A DNA stretch of 36,101 nt, taken from the NCBI GenBank assembly GCA_002868945.1, contig PKTX01000055.1:1-36101 (forward strand), written 5' to 3'. The translations under genes were made by a program, and so were the position numbers. Numbering within the stretch: position 1 is the first letter of the stretch; the number at the start of each line of letters is the position of its first letter. The notes below the pieces were generated by a model. That model saw only the letters and a program-made list of their open reading frames with translations. It did no database searches and was not told the DNA's origin. The stretch is from Desulfobulbaceae bacterium (lineage in GTDB: Bacteria > Desulfobacterota > Desulfobulbia > Desulfobulbales > SURF-16). This document shows positions 26,142 to 33,822 of this stretch, in pieces.

Positions 26142-27540
26142 TGTCGCTTAAAATGGCGGCGCCCTTGAGCCGCTGCCTGCTGCCGGCATCAACAATGAAG
26201 TAATCGATCCGCCAGCCGATATTCTTGCGCCGGGCGTTAAAGCGGTAGCTCCACCAGGTGTATTGGCCCGGCTCTTGATTGAAGAGACGGAAGGTGTCGA
26301 CATAGCCGGAGGCCAGAAAGGTGTCGAGCCAGGCCCGTTCCTCGGCGCTGAATCCTGGATTCTTTTCGTTGGCCTTGGGGTTGGCCAGGTCGATCTCCTT
26401 ATGGGCCACATTGAGATCGCCGCACAGCACCACGGTTTTTTGGGCGGTCAGTTCATCGACAAAGTCGTGCAGGGCCCTGTTAAAGGCGAGCTTGTAGTCA
26501 AGGCGGCTCAGGCCGGGCTGGGCATTGTGGAAATAGGCATTGACCAGGAAAAAGGAGTCAAATTCAAGGGTAAGCAGGCGTCCTTCGCTGTCAAACTCGT
26601 CGCGGCCCAGACCGGTGATGACCCGGATCGGTTTGAGCCGCGTATAGACGGCCAGGCCCGAGTAGCCCTTTTTCCGGGCAGCGGCGAAATAGGCCTCGTA
26701 GCCGTTCATCCCGGTAAGCTCTGCCGAGAGTTGTTCGGGGTGGGCCTTGGTCTCCTGGATGGCCATGATGTCAGGCCCCAGCCCCTGAACAATATCGACA
26801 AAGCCTTTTTTTGCCGCGGCCCGGATGCCGTTGACATTCCAGGAGATGAGGCGCAGAGTCGGGCGCTCCTTGTGGCGTGGCCGCGGCAGGCGGCGCGGCG
26901 TCACCCCCAGCTTGGGGCAATAGGCGGCCAGTACACATCGGTCACAGTGGGGGCCCACCGGTTTGCAGGTCCCCTGGCCAAAGGCGACCAGGATGGAGTT
27001 CACCGTCAACCAATATTTTTGCGGCAGTTTGCGACGCAGGGCCATTTCCGTCTGCTCCGGGGTTGTGGTCTCCACATAGCCCCAGATATTCATGATGCGG
27101 TGGACATGGGTATCCACGCAGATGGCCGGCTTGCCAAAGGCCACGGCCAGGACAAGATTGGCGGTCTTGCGGCCGACGCCGGGCAGGCTGAGAAGATCGT
27201 CAAGCTCGGTGGGTACCTTGCCGCCGAAGGTGTCCAGGGCGGCCGGCAGGGCTGCCAGATAGCGGGCCTTATTCTTAAAAAAGCCCACCGGATAGATCAG
27301 TGTGCGGATCTCCTCCTGGCTGAGGGCGGCAAGCGCCGTTGCCTCCGGCGCCTTTGCAAAGAGGCGGCTGCAGGCCTTGGCCGTGGTTTCATCCTTGGTG
27401 CGGGCCGACAGAATAGTGGCCACCAGCACCTTGAAGGGATCCTTGCTCTGCACGGCTATGAGGTCCACCACCGGCACCTGGTAGGAGGCCACCTCCTGCT
27501 TGAGGAGAGCGAGAAAGAGGTCGATATTTATGTCTGGCAT
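26095..27540 (-). CDS. nth/xth: Fused endonuclease III - exonuclease III
   Basis: 481 aa in one uninterrupted frame. Residues 1-212 are an endonuclease III: HhH LPGVGRKTA (119-127) with the catalytic K125, catalytic D143 in CVDTHVHRI, and the [4Fe-4S] ligands C192, C199, C202, C208 with exact C-x6-C-x2-C-x5-C spacing. Residues about 228-481 are an exonuclease III/AP endonuclease: ISWNVNGIRA, catalytic E263 in IQETK, GDLNVAH, WRIDYFIV and the terminal SDHCPV. A DNA glycosylase/AP lyase and an AP endonuclease would thus act from one polypeptide in base excision repair. The linker (about 212-228) is short and basic. A fused bifunctional enzyme is unusual. It lies convergent to the CBS gene. Confidence 0.9.
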   Translation of the reverse strand: MPDINIDLFLALLKQEVASYQVPVVDLIAVQSKDPFKVLVATILSARTKDETTAKACSRLFAKAPEATALAALSQEEIRTLIYPVGFFKNKARYLAALPAALDTFGGKVPTELDDLLSLPGVGRKTANLVLAVAFGKPAICVDTHVHRIMNIWGYVETTTPEQTEMALRRKLPQKYWLTVNSILVAFGQGTCKPVGPHCDRCVLAAYCPKLGVTPRRLPRPRHKERPTLRLISWNVNGIRAAAKKGFVDIVQGLGPDIMAIQETKAHPEQLSAELTGMNGYEAYFAAARKKGYSGLAVYTRLKPIRVITGLGRDEFDSEGRLLTLEFDSFFLVNAYFHNAQPGLSRLDYKLAFNRALHDFVDELTAQKTVVLCGDLNVAHKEIDLANPKANEKNPGFSAEERAWLDTFLASGYVDTFRLFNQEPGQYTWWSYRFNARRKNIGWRIDYFIVDAGSRQRLKGAAILSDIMGSDHCPVQLELRR

Positions 27541-27644
27541 GGCGTAATTTATCAGCTGTCAGGCAAAGACATCTCTTGGTAGTTTCGCCTATTTTTTTGG
27601 GTCAGGTGTGTCAATGGAAAAATAAAAAAAACTTCTCATACCCC

Positions 27645-27672
27645 TTGACTTTCCCGGTCAGAGCGCTAAGAC
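27645..27672 (+). promoter_or_regulatory. Putative sigma-70 promoter of the beta-carbonic anhydrase
   Basis: TTGACT (27645-27650) and TAAGAC (27667-27672) with a 16-nt spacer. The -10 is only a fair match. It overlaps a small dyad GCGCTA-AGAC-TAGCGC (27663-27678). A TTGACA also occurs at 27744-27749 but lacks a convincing -10. The rest of the 352-nt gap 27541-27892 holds no gene. Confidence 0.4.
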
Positions 27673-27690
27673 TAGCGCACCTTACCTTGA

Positions 27691-27712
27691 AAAATGAATC
27701 AATATTCATTTT
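27691..27712. promoter_or_regulatory. Perfect palindrome, putative TetR-like operator
   Basis: AAAATGAAT (27691-27699), CAAT, ATTCATTTT (27704-27712): perfect 9-nt arms, of the TGAAT-N4-ATTCA kind used by several TetR-type and FadR/PsrA-type repressors. It lies just downstream of the proposed start site, where repressors usually sit. No TetR gene is in the window, so the binder is unknown. Confidence 0.5.
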
Positions 27713-27892
27713 AACCATAGGCATCGACTCTGCCATAGTTTTTTTGACAATGCCCCGGTTTGAGGTGAATAGTGGTCATTCTTTTATTCTTGGCTTCACC
27801 GGGCCTTCTCAAGGTCTTATCAGCCGATTCCATCTCTTTGATGTGACCGACTTGTTGCGAAGCCGTAACGCCAGCAATAGTGAGGAAGTATC

Positions 27893-28489
27893 ATGGGAGT
27901 AGTTTCTTCAGTAATGCCCAATAGTGACCAAGCGCTTGCCATGCTTATGGAGGGTAACAGGCGTTTTGTCAATACCCAGGCAACCCATCCCCACCAAGAC
28001 CCTGAGTATCGTATTACCCTCGGCGGCGGGCAGATGCCCTTTGCCGCTATTCTGGCTTGTGCTGATTCACGGGTGCCACCCGAGGTGGTTTTTGACGAAG
28101 GTCTCGGTGATCTTTTCGTGGTGCGGGTCGCCGGCAATATTATCAATGATCAGCTCCTGGGTAGCCTGGAGTATGCCGCCGCCCACCTGAACACCCCCCT
28201 GATAATGGTCATGGGGCATACACGGTGTGGCGCCATTGGTGCCGTGGCCAGCGGCGCCGAGCTTGAGGGCCATATCGCCTCCCTGGCTCCGGCCATTCAG
28301 CCGGCCGTGGACAAGGTTCGGGGCCGGGAAGGAGATCTTACCGACAATGCCGCCAAGGAGGTGGCCCGCATGACCGCTGATGAGCTGCGCAATTCAGAGC
28401 CGGTGCTGGCCGGTCTGGTCAAGGCGGGCAAACTGAAGGTTGTGCCGGCCTTTTATGACCTTGAAACCGGTGTTGTGGAGCTCTTGTAG
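27893..28489 (+). CDS. Beta-carbonic anhydrase
   Basis: 198 aa, the usual length. Zinc ligands and catalytic residues are all present: C56, D58 and R60 in CADSR, and H109 and C112 in GHTRCG. It hydrates CO2 to bicarbonate in the cytoplasm, with no signal peptide. It precedes a SulP-type transporter by 314 nt, a pairing common for bicarbonate transport (BicA-like or fused CA-SulP proteins). A strong-arm palindrome and a fair sigma-70 promoter lie upstream. AGTGAGGAAGT precedes the start. Confidence 0.95.
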   Translation: MGVVSSVMPNSDQALAMLMEGNRRFVNTQATHPHQDPEYRITLGGGQMPFAAILACADSRVPPEVVFDEGLGDLFVVRVAGNIINDQLLGSLEYAAAHLNTPLIMVMGHTRCGAIGAVASGAELEGHIASLAPAIQPAVDKVRGREGDLTDNAAKEVARMTADELRNSEPVLAGLVKAGKLKVVPAFYDLETGVVELL

Positions 28490-28803
28490 AAGGGCGTGGC
28501 TGACACGCTGCTGTTTACATTTATTTTGATCTAAAATCTCTGTCCGGGGATTTGACCCGCCACACCCTGCCGACCTGCGAGGTCCTTTCTGCAGAGTTGT
28601 CGGAGGTCAGAACCAGGCTGCCGCCTGCAAACCGTGCAACAACGCTGCAGGGGATAAAGCAGGGATTTGGATGCAACCGTGATGCCTGTTCAGAAGTGAG
28701 GGAGGATCTCTTTTTTGCAGAGATCAAAGATCGTTTCTGAGTGAGCATCACCCGACTTCCGCCCGGTCTTGTTCCGGGCATATTTATGATGAGGAAAGAA
28801 AAA
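28490..28803 (+). other. Leader gap between carbonic anhydrase and SulP gene
   Basis: 314 nt without a convincing gene. It holds small hairpins GACCT-GCG-AGGTC (about 28575-28587) and GATCTC-ttttttgca-GAGATC (28705-28725), the second about 80 nt before the SulP start. No clear -35/-10 pair was found, so the transporter is probably cotranscribed with the carbonic anhydrase or has its own weak promoter. Confidence 0.4.
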
Positions 28804-31017
28804 ATGCTGACGAAAGTGTTGCCGTTTATAGATTGGTTCAAAGACTATGACGGCGGTAAGTTCAAAATCGACCTGATTGCCGGTATTACGGTGGCCATGG
28901 TCCTTATCCCGCAATCCATGGCCTATGCCCAGCTGGCCGGCCTGCCGGCCTATTACGGCCTCTATGCCGCATTTTTGCCGCCCATGGTGGCGGCACTGTT
29001 TGGTTCCAGTCGCCAGCTGGCGACCGGGCCGGTGGCGGTTGTCTCCCTGATGTCCGCCGCCTCCCTGGAACCGCTAGCCACGGCCGGCGGTCCGCAGTTC
29101 ATTGCCTATTCCATTGTCCTGGCCTTAACCGTGGGTGTTTTTCAGCTATCCCTCGGTGTGCTGCGGCTCGGTCTGGTGGTCAACTTCCTCTCCCATCCGG
29201 TGATCAACGGTTTCACCAATGCGGCGGCGATTATCATTGCCTCTTCCCAGTTCTCCAAGTTTTTCGGGGTCTATGTGGACAAGGCGCCCCACCATTACGA
29301 GACCATGATGCGCGTTGCTCAGGCGGCCATGGATTACACCCATATTCCGACGCTGCTTTACGGAGTCGGCGCCGTGGCTCTCATGGTTGTCTTGCGCCGG
29401 ATCAACCCGCGTATCCCCAATGTCCTGGCGGCGGTTGCCGTGACCACCCTGATTTCCTGGGGTACCGGCTTTAATAATGATGCCCATGTTGATCTCAACA
29501 CCATTGCGGTGGATGGCTTTGCCGAGAAAATCACGGAGTTCAACAATGTTGTCGCGCACATCAAGAGCCTGGGCGAAAAACGTGCCGCTCTGAACCAAAG
29601 GGTGGAAGAGCAGAAGAAGCATGATGCCGAAAGCGGCCACGGCGCCAAATCAGTCGCCCTCATCGGTCTGGAGGCCGAGGTTGCCATGCTCACCACCCGC
29701 ATGGAGGAGGCCAAGCATGAGGCCCACCTTCTCCGCACCGATCTGCGCGACATGAAGTTCGAGGCCGTCCGGAGCGGTGAGGGTGATATGGCCCGGTACA
29801 CCTTTTATGTCAAGGGCGCCATCCCGCCGGCGGTCAATGCCGATGGCAAGACCTGGCGGTTGAAGGTGGGTAATACCACCCTTGACACCGACAATCTCAA
29901 GATGATGGGTGGTGGCGCCATTGTCGGCGAGATTCCCAAGGGACTCAGTTTTGCCGTGCCCGGCACGGTCAAGGATCCGATGACCGGCGAAAAGATCGGC
30001 GAAAGCCTGCTCAGCCTCAAGACCTTCCTGAAGCTGCTGCCCACCGCAATTATTATCTCCCTGCTCGGCTTCATGGAGGCCATTGCCATTGCCAAGGCCA
30101 TGGCCGCTAAAACCGGTCAGAAGCTTGATCCGAACCAGGAGCTTATTGGTCAGGGTCTTGGTAATATTGTCGGTTCATTCGGCGGTTCCTACGCGGTTTC
30201 CGGTTCCTTTTCCCGTTCCGCCGTCAACCTGCAGGCCGGCGCGGTTTCCGGTATCTCTTCGGTGGTTACCTCCCTGGTGGTGGTCTTGACCCTCTTTTTC
30301 TTCACGCCGCTGCTTTACCATCTGCCCCAGGCCACCCTGGCCGCGGTTATCATGATGGCGGTTATCGGTCTTGTCAACACCAAGGGCTTTGACCATGCCT
30401 GGAAGGCCCAGTGGTATGACGGCTTTATCTCTATCCTGAGCTTCTGCGTCACCCTCTATTTTGCCCCCCATCTTGACAAGGGCATCATGGTCGGTGTGGC
30501 CCTGTCCATGGCCGTGTTCCTCTATAAGTCCATGCGGCCGGTGGTGGCCTCCCTCTCCCTCAACGAGGACAAGGTCTTGAAGAGTGCTGAACATTATCGT
30601 CTCAAGGGTTGTCGGCACGTGTCCGTGGTTCGTTTTGACGGACCCCTCTTCTTTGCCAATGCCAGCTATCTGGACGAGCAGGTTGCCAAGTTCCGCACCA
30701 TGCATCCTGATCTGCGTTATATCCTGCTGGATGCCAGGGGTATTAACGACATGGACGCCTCCGGTGAAGAGGCCCTGGCCATGCTGGTCCGACGGGTGCG
30801 CAGCGCCGGTCTCGGTTTTGCCATGAGCGGTACCAAGGGCCAGATTGTCGCAGTAATGCAGCGTACCGGGCTTTACAGTGAGATTGGTGCCGAGAATTTC
30901 TACGCGGATACCGAGGCTGCGGTCCGGGCTATTCTCGAAGAGATTCATGCAGATACCGATCTGCCGGCCGACGGCTGTGAAAAGTGCCCCCTGACCCGCT
31001 TTATTCCTGTTTCATAA
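28804..31017 (+). CDS. SulP family anion transporter with coiled-coil insertion
   Basis: 737 aa from ATG 28804 (GAGGAAAG upstream, open frame to 28741). SulP transporters move sulfate or bicarbonate with Na+ or H+. The N-terminal LIPQSMAYAQLAGLPAYYGLYAAFLPP signature is canonical, and the C-terminal part (about 595-715) is a STAS domain. Between the seventh or eighth helix (LISWGTG, about 221) and the GEIPKGL motif (about 376) an extra 147 residues (224-370) contain a charged coiled coil (HIKSLGEKRAALNQRVEEQ) and a beta-rich stretch. Typical SulP proteins have 500-600 aa. The C-terminus ends with a CEKC motif. Position after a carbonic anhydrase favours bicarbonate as substrate, but sulfate is possible. 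Confidence 0.87.
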   Translation: MLTKVLPFIDWFKDYDGGKFKIDLIAGITVAMVLIPQSMAYAQLAGLPAYYGLYAAFLPPMVAALFGSSRQLATGPVAVVSLMSAASLEPLATAGGPQFIAYSIVLALTVGVFQLSLGVLRLGLVVNFLSHPVINGFTNAAAIIIASSQFSKFFGVYVDKAPHHYETMMRVAQAAMDYTHIPTLLYGVGAVALMVVLRRINPRIPNVLAAVAVTTLISWGTGFNNDAHVDLNTIAVDGFAEKITEFNNVVAHIKSLGEKRAALNQRVEEQKKHDAESGHGAKSVALIGLEAEVAMLTTRMEEAKHEAHLLRTDLRDMKFEAVRSGEGDMARYTFYVKGAIPPAVNADGKTWRLKVGNTTLDTDNLKMMGGGAIVGEIPKGLSFAVPGTVKDPMTGEKIGESLLSLKTFLKLLPTAIIISLLGFMEAIAIAKAMAAKTGQKLDPNQELIGQGLGNIVGSFGGSYAVSGSFSRSAVNLQAGAVSGISSVVTSLVVVLTLFFFTPLLYHLPQATLAAVIMMAVIGLVNTKGFDHAWKAQWYDGFISILSFCVTLYFAPHLDKGIMVGVALSMAVFLYKSMRPVVASLSLNEDKVLKSAEHYRLKGCRHVSVVRFDGPLFFANASYLDEQVAKFRTMHPDLRYILLDARGINDMDASGEEALAMLVRRVRSAGLGFAMSGTKGQIVAVMQRTGLYSEIGAENFYADTEAAVRAILEEIHADTDLPADGCEKCPLTRFIPVS

Positions 31018-31083
31018 AGCAAGCGGCAGAGGCAGGGGGAAGGGCGTCTGCGACGTTGTTCCCCTCCTGTAGACATGTCGTAT

Positions 31084-31123
31084 AAAAAAACCAGGCTCCT
31101 CAAAGGGGGGCCTGGTTTTTTTT
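31084..31123. terminator. Rho-independent terminator after the SulP gene
   Basis: ACCAGGC (31090-31096) pairs with GCCTGGT (31110-31116), inner CC/GG pairs, flanked by an A-run (31084-31090) and a T-run (31116-31123), so it can work in both directions. It ends the carbonic anhydrase-SulP transcript 67 nt after the stop. Confidence 0.85.
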
Positions 31124-31295
31124 ATGGCAAAAGGCGGTATGGGCGGCAAACTGCCGCAGCAGGGGGCCAAGGCGTCACTTTTTCTTGACATAGGGGGACG
31201 TATTTGGTGAAGTTAAAAGGCCAATATGCCAGGAAAATGCTGGCTATTTTCCAGGGAATAGGCCGCATTGGCTTGCCTCAATATTTCATTTTTCG

Positions 31296-31464
31296 GTAAC
31301 TATCCAGCAGCACCCCATCTTGCCGCAGGCGGGCTGGCTCATGTTCCGAATGCACGCTTTGCCGTACCGTCTAGCGCGAACGGCGCTAGCAGCGAAGCGG
31401 CGCTGCTCAAACAGTTACCCTTTTGGTGGTTTTAGTTCTTTCCGGCACCAGGCTGGATAGTTAC
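31296..31464. repeat. 169-bp inverted-repeat-bounded intergenic element
   Basis: GTAACTATCCAGC (31296-31308) is matched by GCTGGATAGTTAC (31452-31464), perfect 13-nt arms. Inside are two adjacent perfect hairpins: CTAGCGC-GAACG-GCGCTAG (31371-31389) and AGCAGCG-AAGCGG-CGCTGCT (31388-31407). It encodes nothing obvious. It could be a small MITE-like mobile element or a structured RNA. The gap 31124-31519 is otherwise free of genes. Confidence 0.55.
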
Positions 31465-31519
31465 ATGCCTTTTTTTAATGTGACCTGCTGTTATACGTTT
31501 TTTATCGAAGGAGAGAAAG

Positions 31520-32392
31520 ATGAGTATTCGTGTGCAATTTACCTGTTGGGTGCTGCTGGTGAGTGTCCTTGCCATCGGCGCCCTGGGTTATGTGAGCTAT
31601 CAGTACAGTAAGGACGCCGCCCTGCAGGCAGCCTCTGATAAGGTCGCTATTCTGGGAAGTTACACGGATGCTGCCCTGCATTTTTCCCGCACCCAGGCCG
31701 TGCCCATGGTCAAGCACCTGGTGGGCGAGGAACGCTTTTATCCGGAAATCATGTCCGGTTTTGTCATGGCCCGTAATGTGGCCGACCGTTTCAAACAGAC
31801 CCAGCCCGGCTATACCATCAAAAATGCCACGGTGGACCCCCTGTGGCCGGAGAGCAAGGCCGATGATCAGGAGCTGAAGGTTATCTCCGAGCTCAAGCAT
31901 AGCAAGGCTGAAAAAACCACCGGTGTCATGAACAAGAAGGGCAAGGATTTCTACTATGAGGCCCGGGCCATGAAGGTGGGAGAAAAATGTTTGCGTTGTC
32001 ACGGCGACCCCAACGATGCCCCCAAGGACCAGATTATGATTTATGGCTCGGAAAACGGCTATAACTGGAAGGCCGGCGATGTGGTCAGTGCCATGTTCAT
32101 CTATGTACCGGTTTCCGATGCCCTGGCCGCTGCCAAGACCTCGGCCGTGAAACTGGTTGGCATGGGCACGGCCTGTATGGTCTTTGCCCTGCTGCTGGTC
32201 GCCCTTTTCTTCGGAATAAAGATTGTTACCCCCATTGAGACCCTGTCCAAGCGGACCGAGGAGATCAGTCTCGGCAAAAACCTGGATACGCCCATTACAG
32301 TCAAGCCGAATCGGGAAATTGGTGAACTGAGTCGAGCCATTGATCGTTTACGCCTCAGCATTGCCCGTCTGATCAATAAAAGGGGAAAGTAA
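31520..32392 (+). CDS. DUF3365/Tll0287-like haem sensor with HAMP
   Basis: 290 aa. TM1 about 8-30, an extracytoplasmic helical-plus-PAS-like region, a c-type haem site CLRCH (C157, C160, H161), TM2 about 211-235, then a HAMP domain (236-288). This arrangement is the DUF3365/Tll0287-like haem sensor. It ends right after HAMP, with no kinase, cyclase or methyl-accepting output domain, so it must act through a partner or is a truncated sensor. AAGGAGAG precedes the ATG. A TPR gene follows 206 nt downstream. Redox or gas sensing is suggested by the haem but not shown. Confidence 0.78.
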   Translation: MSIRVQFTCWVLLVSVLAIGALGYVSYQYSKDAALQAASDKVAILGSYTDAALHFSRTQAVPMVKHLVGEERFYPEIMSGFVMARNVADRFKQTQPGYTIKNATVDPLWPESKADDQELKVISELKHSKAEKTTGVMNKKGKDFYYEARAMKVGEKCLRCHGDPNDAPKDQIMIYGSENGYNWKAGDVVSAMFIYVPVSDALAAAKTSAVKLVGMGTACMVFALLLVALFFGIKIVTPIETLSKRTEEISLGKNLDTPITVKPNREIGELSRAIDRLRLSIARLINKRGK

Positions 32393-32598
32393 TCGGATGA
32401 AATTCAGCTCCAACAGAGAGGTGCAAGTGTCGTCTTGCCCTTGGAGAGCATTATTTTTTGAGTACGACGCGGTAAGCGAGCTCGCGAGACTCCGGGAGAT
32501 CGGGCTGGTTGGAATCTGCGGTGGACTTCAACCTGTCCGGCTCACAGACGGGTTTTGCGCTGAACAGGATTGTCACTAGCCATGCAAGGATGTGTGTC

Positions 32599-33027
32599 AT
32601 GAAGCAGATTACCAGTACCCTTGTTGCCGTGGCGCTTGTCCTCGGCAGCATGCCGCTTGCCGGGGCCGTTGATTGCCAGTCCCTCATCGAGCAGATAAAT
32701 GCCCAGCGCAACTTTCTGTTGCGCAAGGAGATGGTGGAGGAGGCGGCCAAACAGTGTCCAGACAACCCTGTGCTGATCTTCAAGTATGCCTTCAGCCTTG
32801 AGCGCTTCAACAAGCCGGAGGAGGCCCTCAAATATTATCAGAAGGCGGCTGCCCTTGATCCCGGCATGGCTCAGGCCTATTTTGGCCAGGGTGATATCTA
32901 TAATCATCTGCAGCGCTACGAAGAGGCCATTGCCGCCTATAACAAAGGGCTGGAAATAGACCCCACCAATGTGCGGGCCATCAAGTGCCGGATCAAGGCG
33001 GAGGAGCAGCTGAAGACCGATAAGTAG
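32599..33027 (+). CDS. Exported TPR-repeat protein
   Basis: 142 aa from ATG 32599 (AAGGA 8 nt before). A signal peptide (1-23, likely cleaved after AGA) is followed by Cys26, giving a periplasmic protein. Two canonical TPR units are visible around residues 57-88 and 92-124 (RFNKPEEALKYYQKAAALDP and RYEEAIAAYNKGLEIDP). Length and single-domain architecture suggest a protein-protein adaptor. It lies near a haem sensor, so it may serve a periplasmic cytochrome-related process. Not a known named family. Confidence 0.78.
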   Translation: MKQITSTLVAVALVLGSMPLAGAVDCQSLIEQINAQRNFLLRKEMVEEAAKQCPDNPVLIFKYAFSLERFNKPEEALKYYQKAAALDPGMAQAYFGQGDIYNHLQRYEEAIAAYNKGLEIDPTNVRAIKCRIKAEEQLKTDK

Positions 33028-33080
33028 AGGGCAGCCCGGGGCCCTTTTGCCGGATCGATATAAGGCCATCTTGAATAATT

Positions 33081-33192
33081 GCTGTTTCGGAGTCTTGCAG
33101 GTTCGCTTAGCTCAAGCCGAATTTTGACGACGCATCAGCAGATAGCGAACGATGAGAGAACTTCGAGCCTGGCAGTTTTTCAACGGGCTGCT
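33081..33192 (+). repeat. Dispersed intergenic repeat, copy 3
   Basis: Same orientation as copy 1. It runs from TGTTTCGGAGTC through the conserved core (33110-33150, GCTCAAGCCGAATTTTG and on) to CAACGGGCTGCT. It is somewhat diverged on its left side compared with copies 1 and 2. A possible fragment with GCAGGCTCGCTTA lies at about 33760. It separates the TPR gene from the HEAT-like gene. Confidence 0.7.
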
Positions 33193-33196
33193 AACG

Positions 33197-33276
33197 GCAG
33201 CCCCGCGAAAGTCGGTGGCGGCTGCGACCAAGGCGTCTGTTTGAGCGCCTTTTTTTTGTCACGCTCAGGTCGCGGC
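33197..33276 (+). promoter_or_regulatory. Putative attenuator upstream of the HEAT-like gene
   Basis: A 6-bp hairpin AAGGCG (33230-33235)/CGCCTT (33246-33251) is followed by T8 (33250-33257), terminator-like. Outside it GCTGCGACC (33221-33229) pairs with GGTCGCGGC (33268-33276), one wobble. The alternative GCAGCC (33197-33202) can pair with GGCTGC (33220-33225), which excludes the outer stem. The structures lie about 50 nt before the HEAT-like ATG. No riboswitch family is recognised. It may simply terminate the TPR transcript. Confidence 0.35.
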
Positions 33277-33325
33277 AAGGCGCGATGGTTTCGCCGGGCT
33301 GATCTGGCCTGAAGAGGGGTGGCCC

Positions 33326-33724
33326 ATGCTGGAGAGTGCTGAGATAAACGATGCGGAAATGGTCCGGGTCATTGCCGATTTTCTGGAACAGGGCCTGGTT
33401 GGCAATATCGTTGCCATGTTCAAGGCGGATACCGGCTATTATCGCTTGATTGGCCGCGTATTGCAGGATGAACGTTTTGCCGTGCGTCTCGGGGTTGCCG
33501 TGCTCTTTGAGGAGCTCATCGAACAGCGACCTGCCGAGGTGACCCTGGCCCTGCCTGCCCTGACCCCCCTGCTGCACGACGGCACCCCTGCCTATGTGCG
33601 CGGCGAGGCGGTCAACCTGCTTGGCATGATCGGCAGCAAGAAGGCCCTGGCCCTGATTGAACCCCTGGCCCATGATAAGGATCCGCAAGTGGCGGAGATT
33701 GTAAAAGATTTCCTGGCGAGATAG
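33326..33724 (+). CDS. HEAT-repeat-like protein
   Basis: 132 aa, cytoplasmic, all-helical. The C-terminal half (PALTPLLHDGTPAYVRGEAVNLLGMIGSKKALALIEPLAHDKDPQVAEIVKDFL) shows two HEAT-like repeats with the typical Asp and Arg spacing. GAGGGG precedes the start. HEAT proteins are scaffolds, and no partner is evident. It sits alone between a structured leader and the deaD promoter. Confidence 0.7.
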   Translation: MLESAEINDAEMVRVIADFLEQGLVGNIVAMFKADTGYYRLIGRVLQDERFAVRLGVAVLFEELIEQRPAEVTLALPALTPLLHDGTPAYVRGEAVNLLGMIGSKKALALIEPLAHDKDPQVAEIVKDFLAR

Positions 33725-33822
33725 TTTCTGCCCAGAAAGAGGTCGTTTCAGAACCTGGCAGGCTCGCTTATCTGTTCGAGATCATGGACTGCGGAAAAAA
33801 GGCCCATGCGGCATGAAAGTGA

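Noticed and set aside
28552-28740. 62-codon open frame before the SulP gene
   Set aside because: No ribosome site or recognised motif, and it falls in a hairpin-rich leader.
32397-32579. 60-codon frame after the haem sensor gene
   Set aside because: No convincing Shine-Dalgarno and an unlikely composition. The TPR gene start is supported further downstream.
33197-33276. Known riboswitch (cobalamin, SAH or c-di-GMP) before the HEAT-like gene
   Set aside because: Conserved core motifs of those families could not be matched, and the downstream gene is not typical of them.
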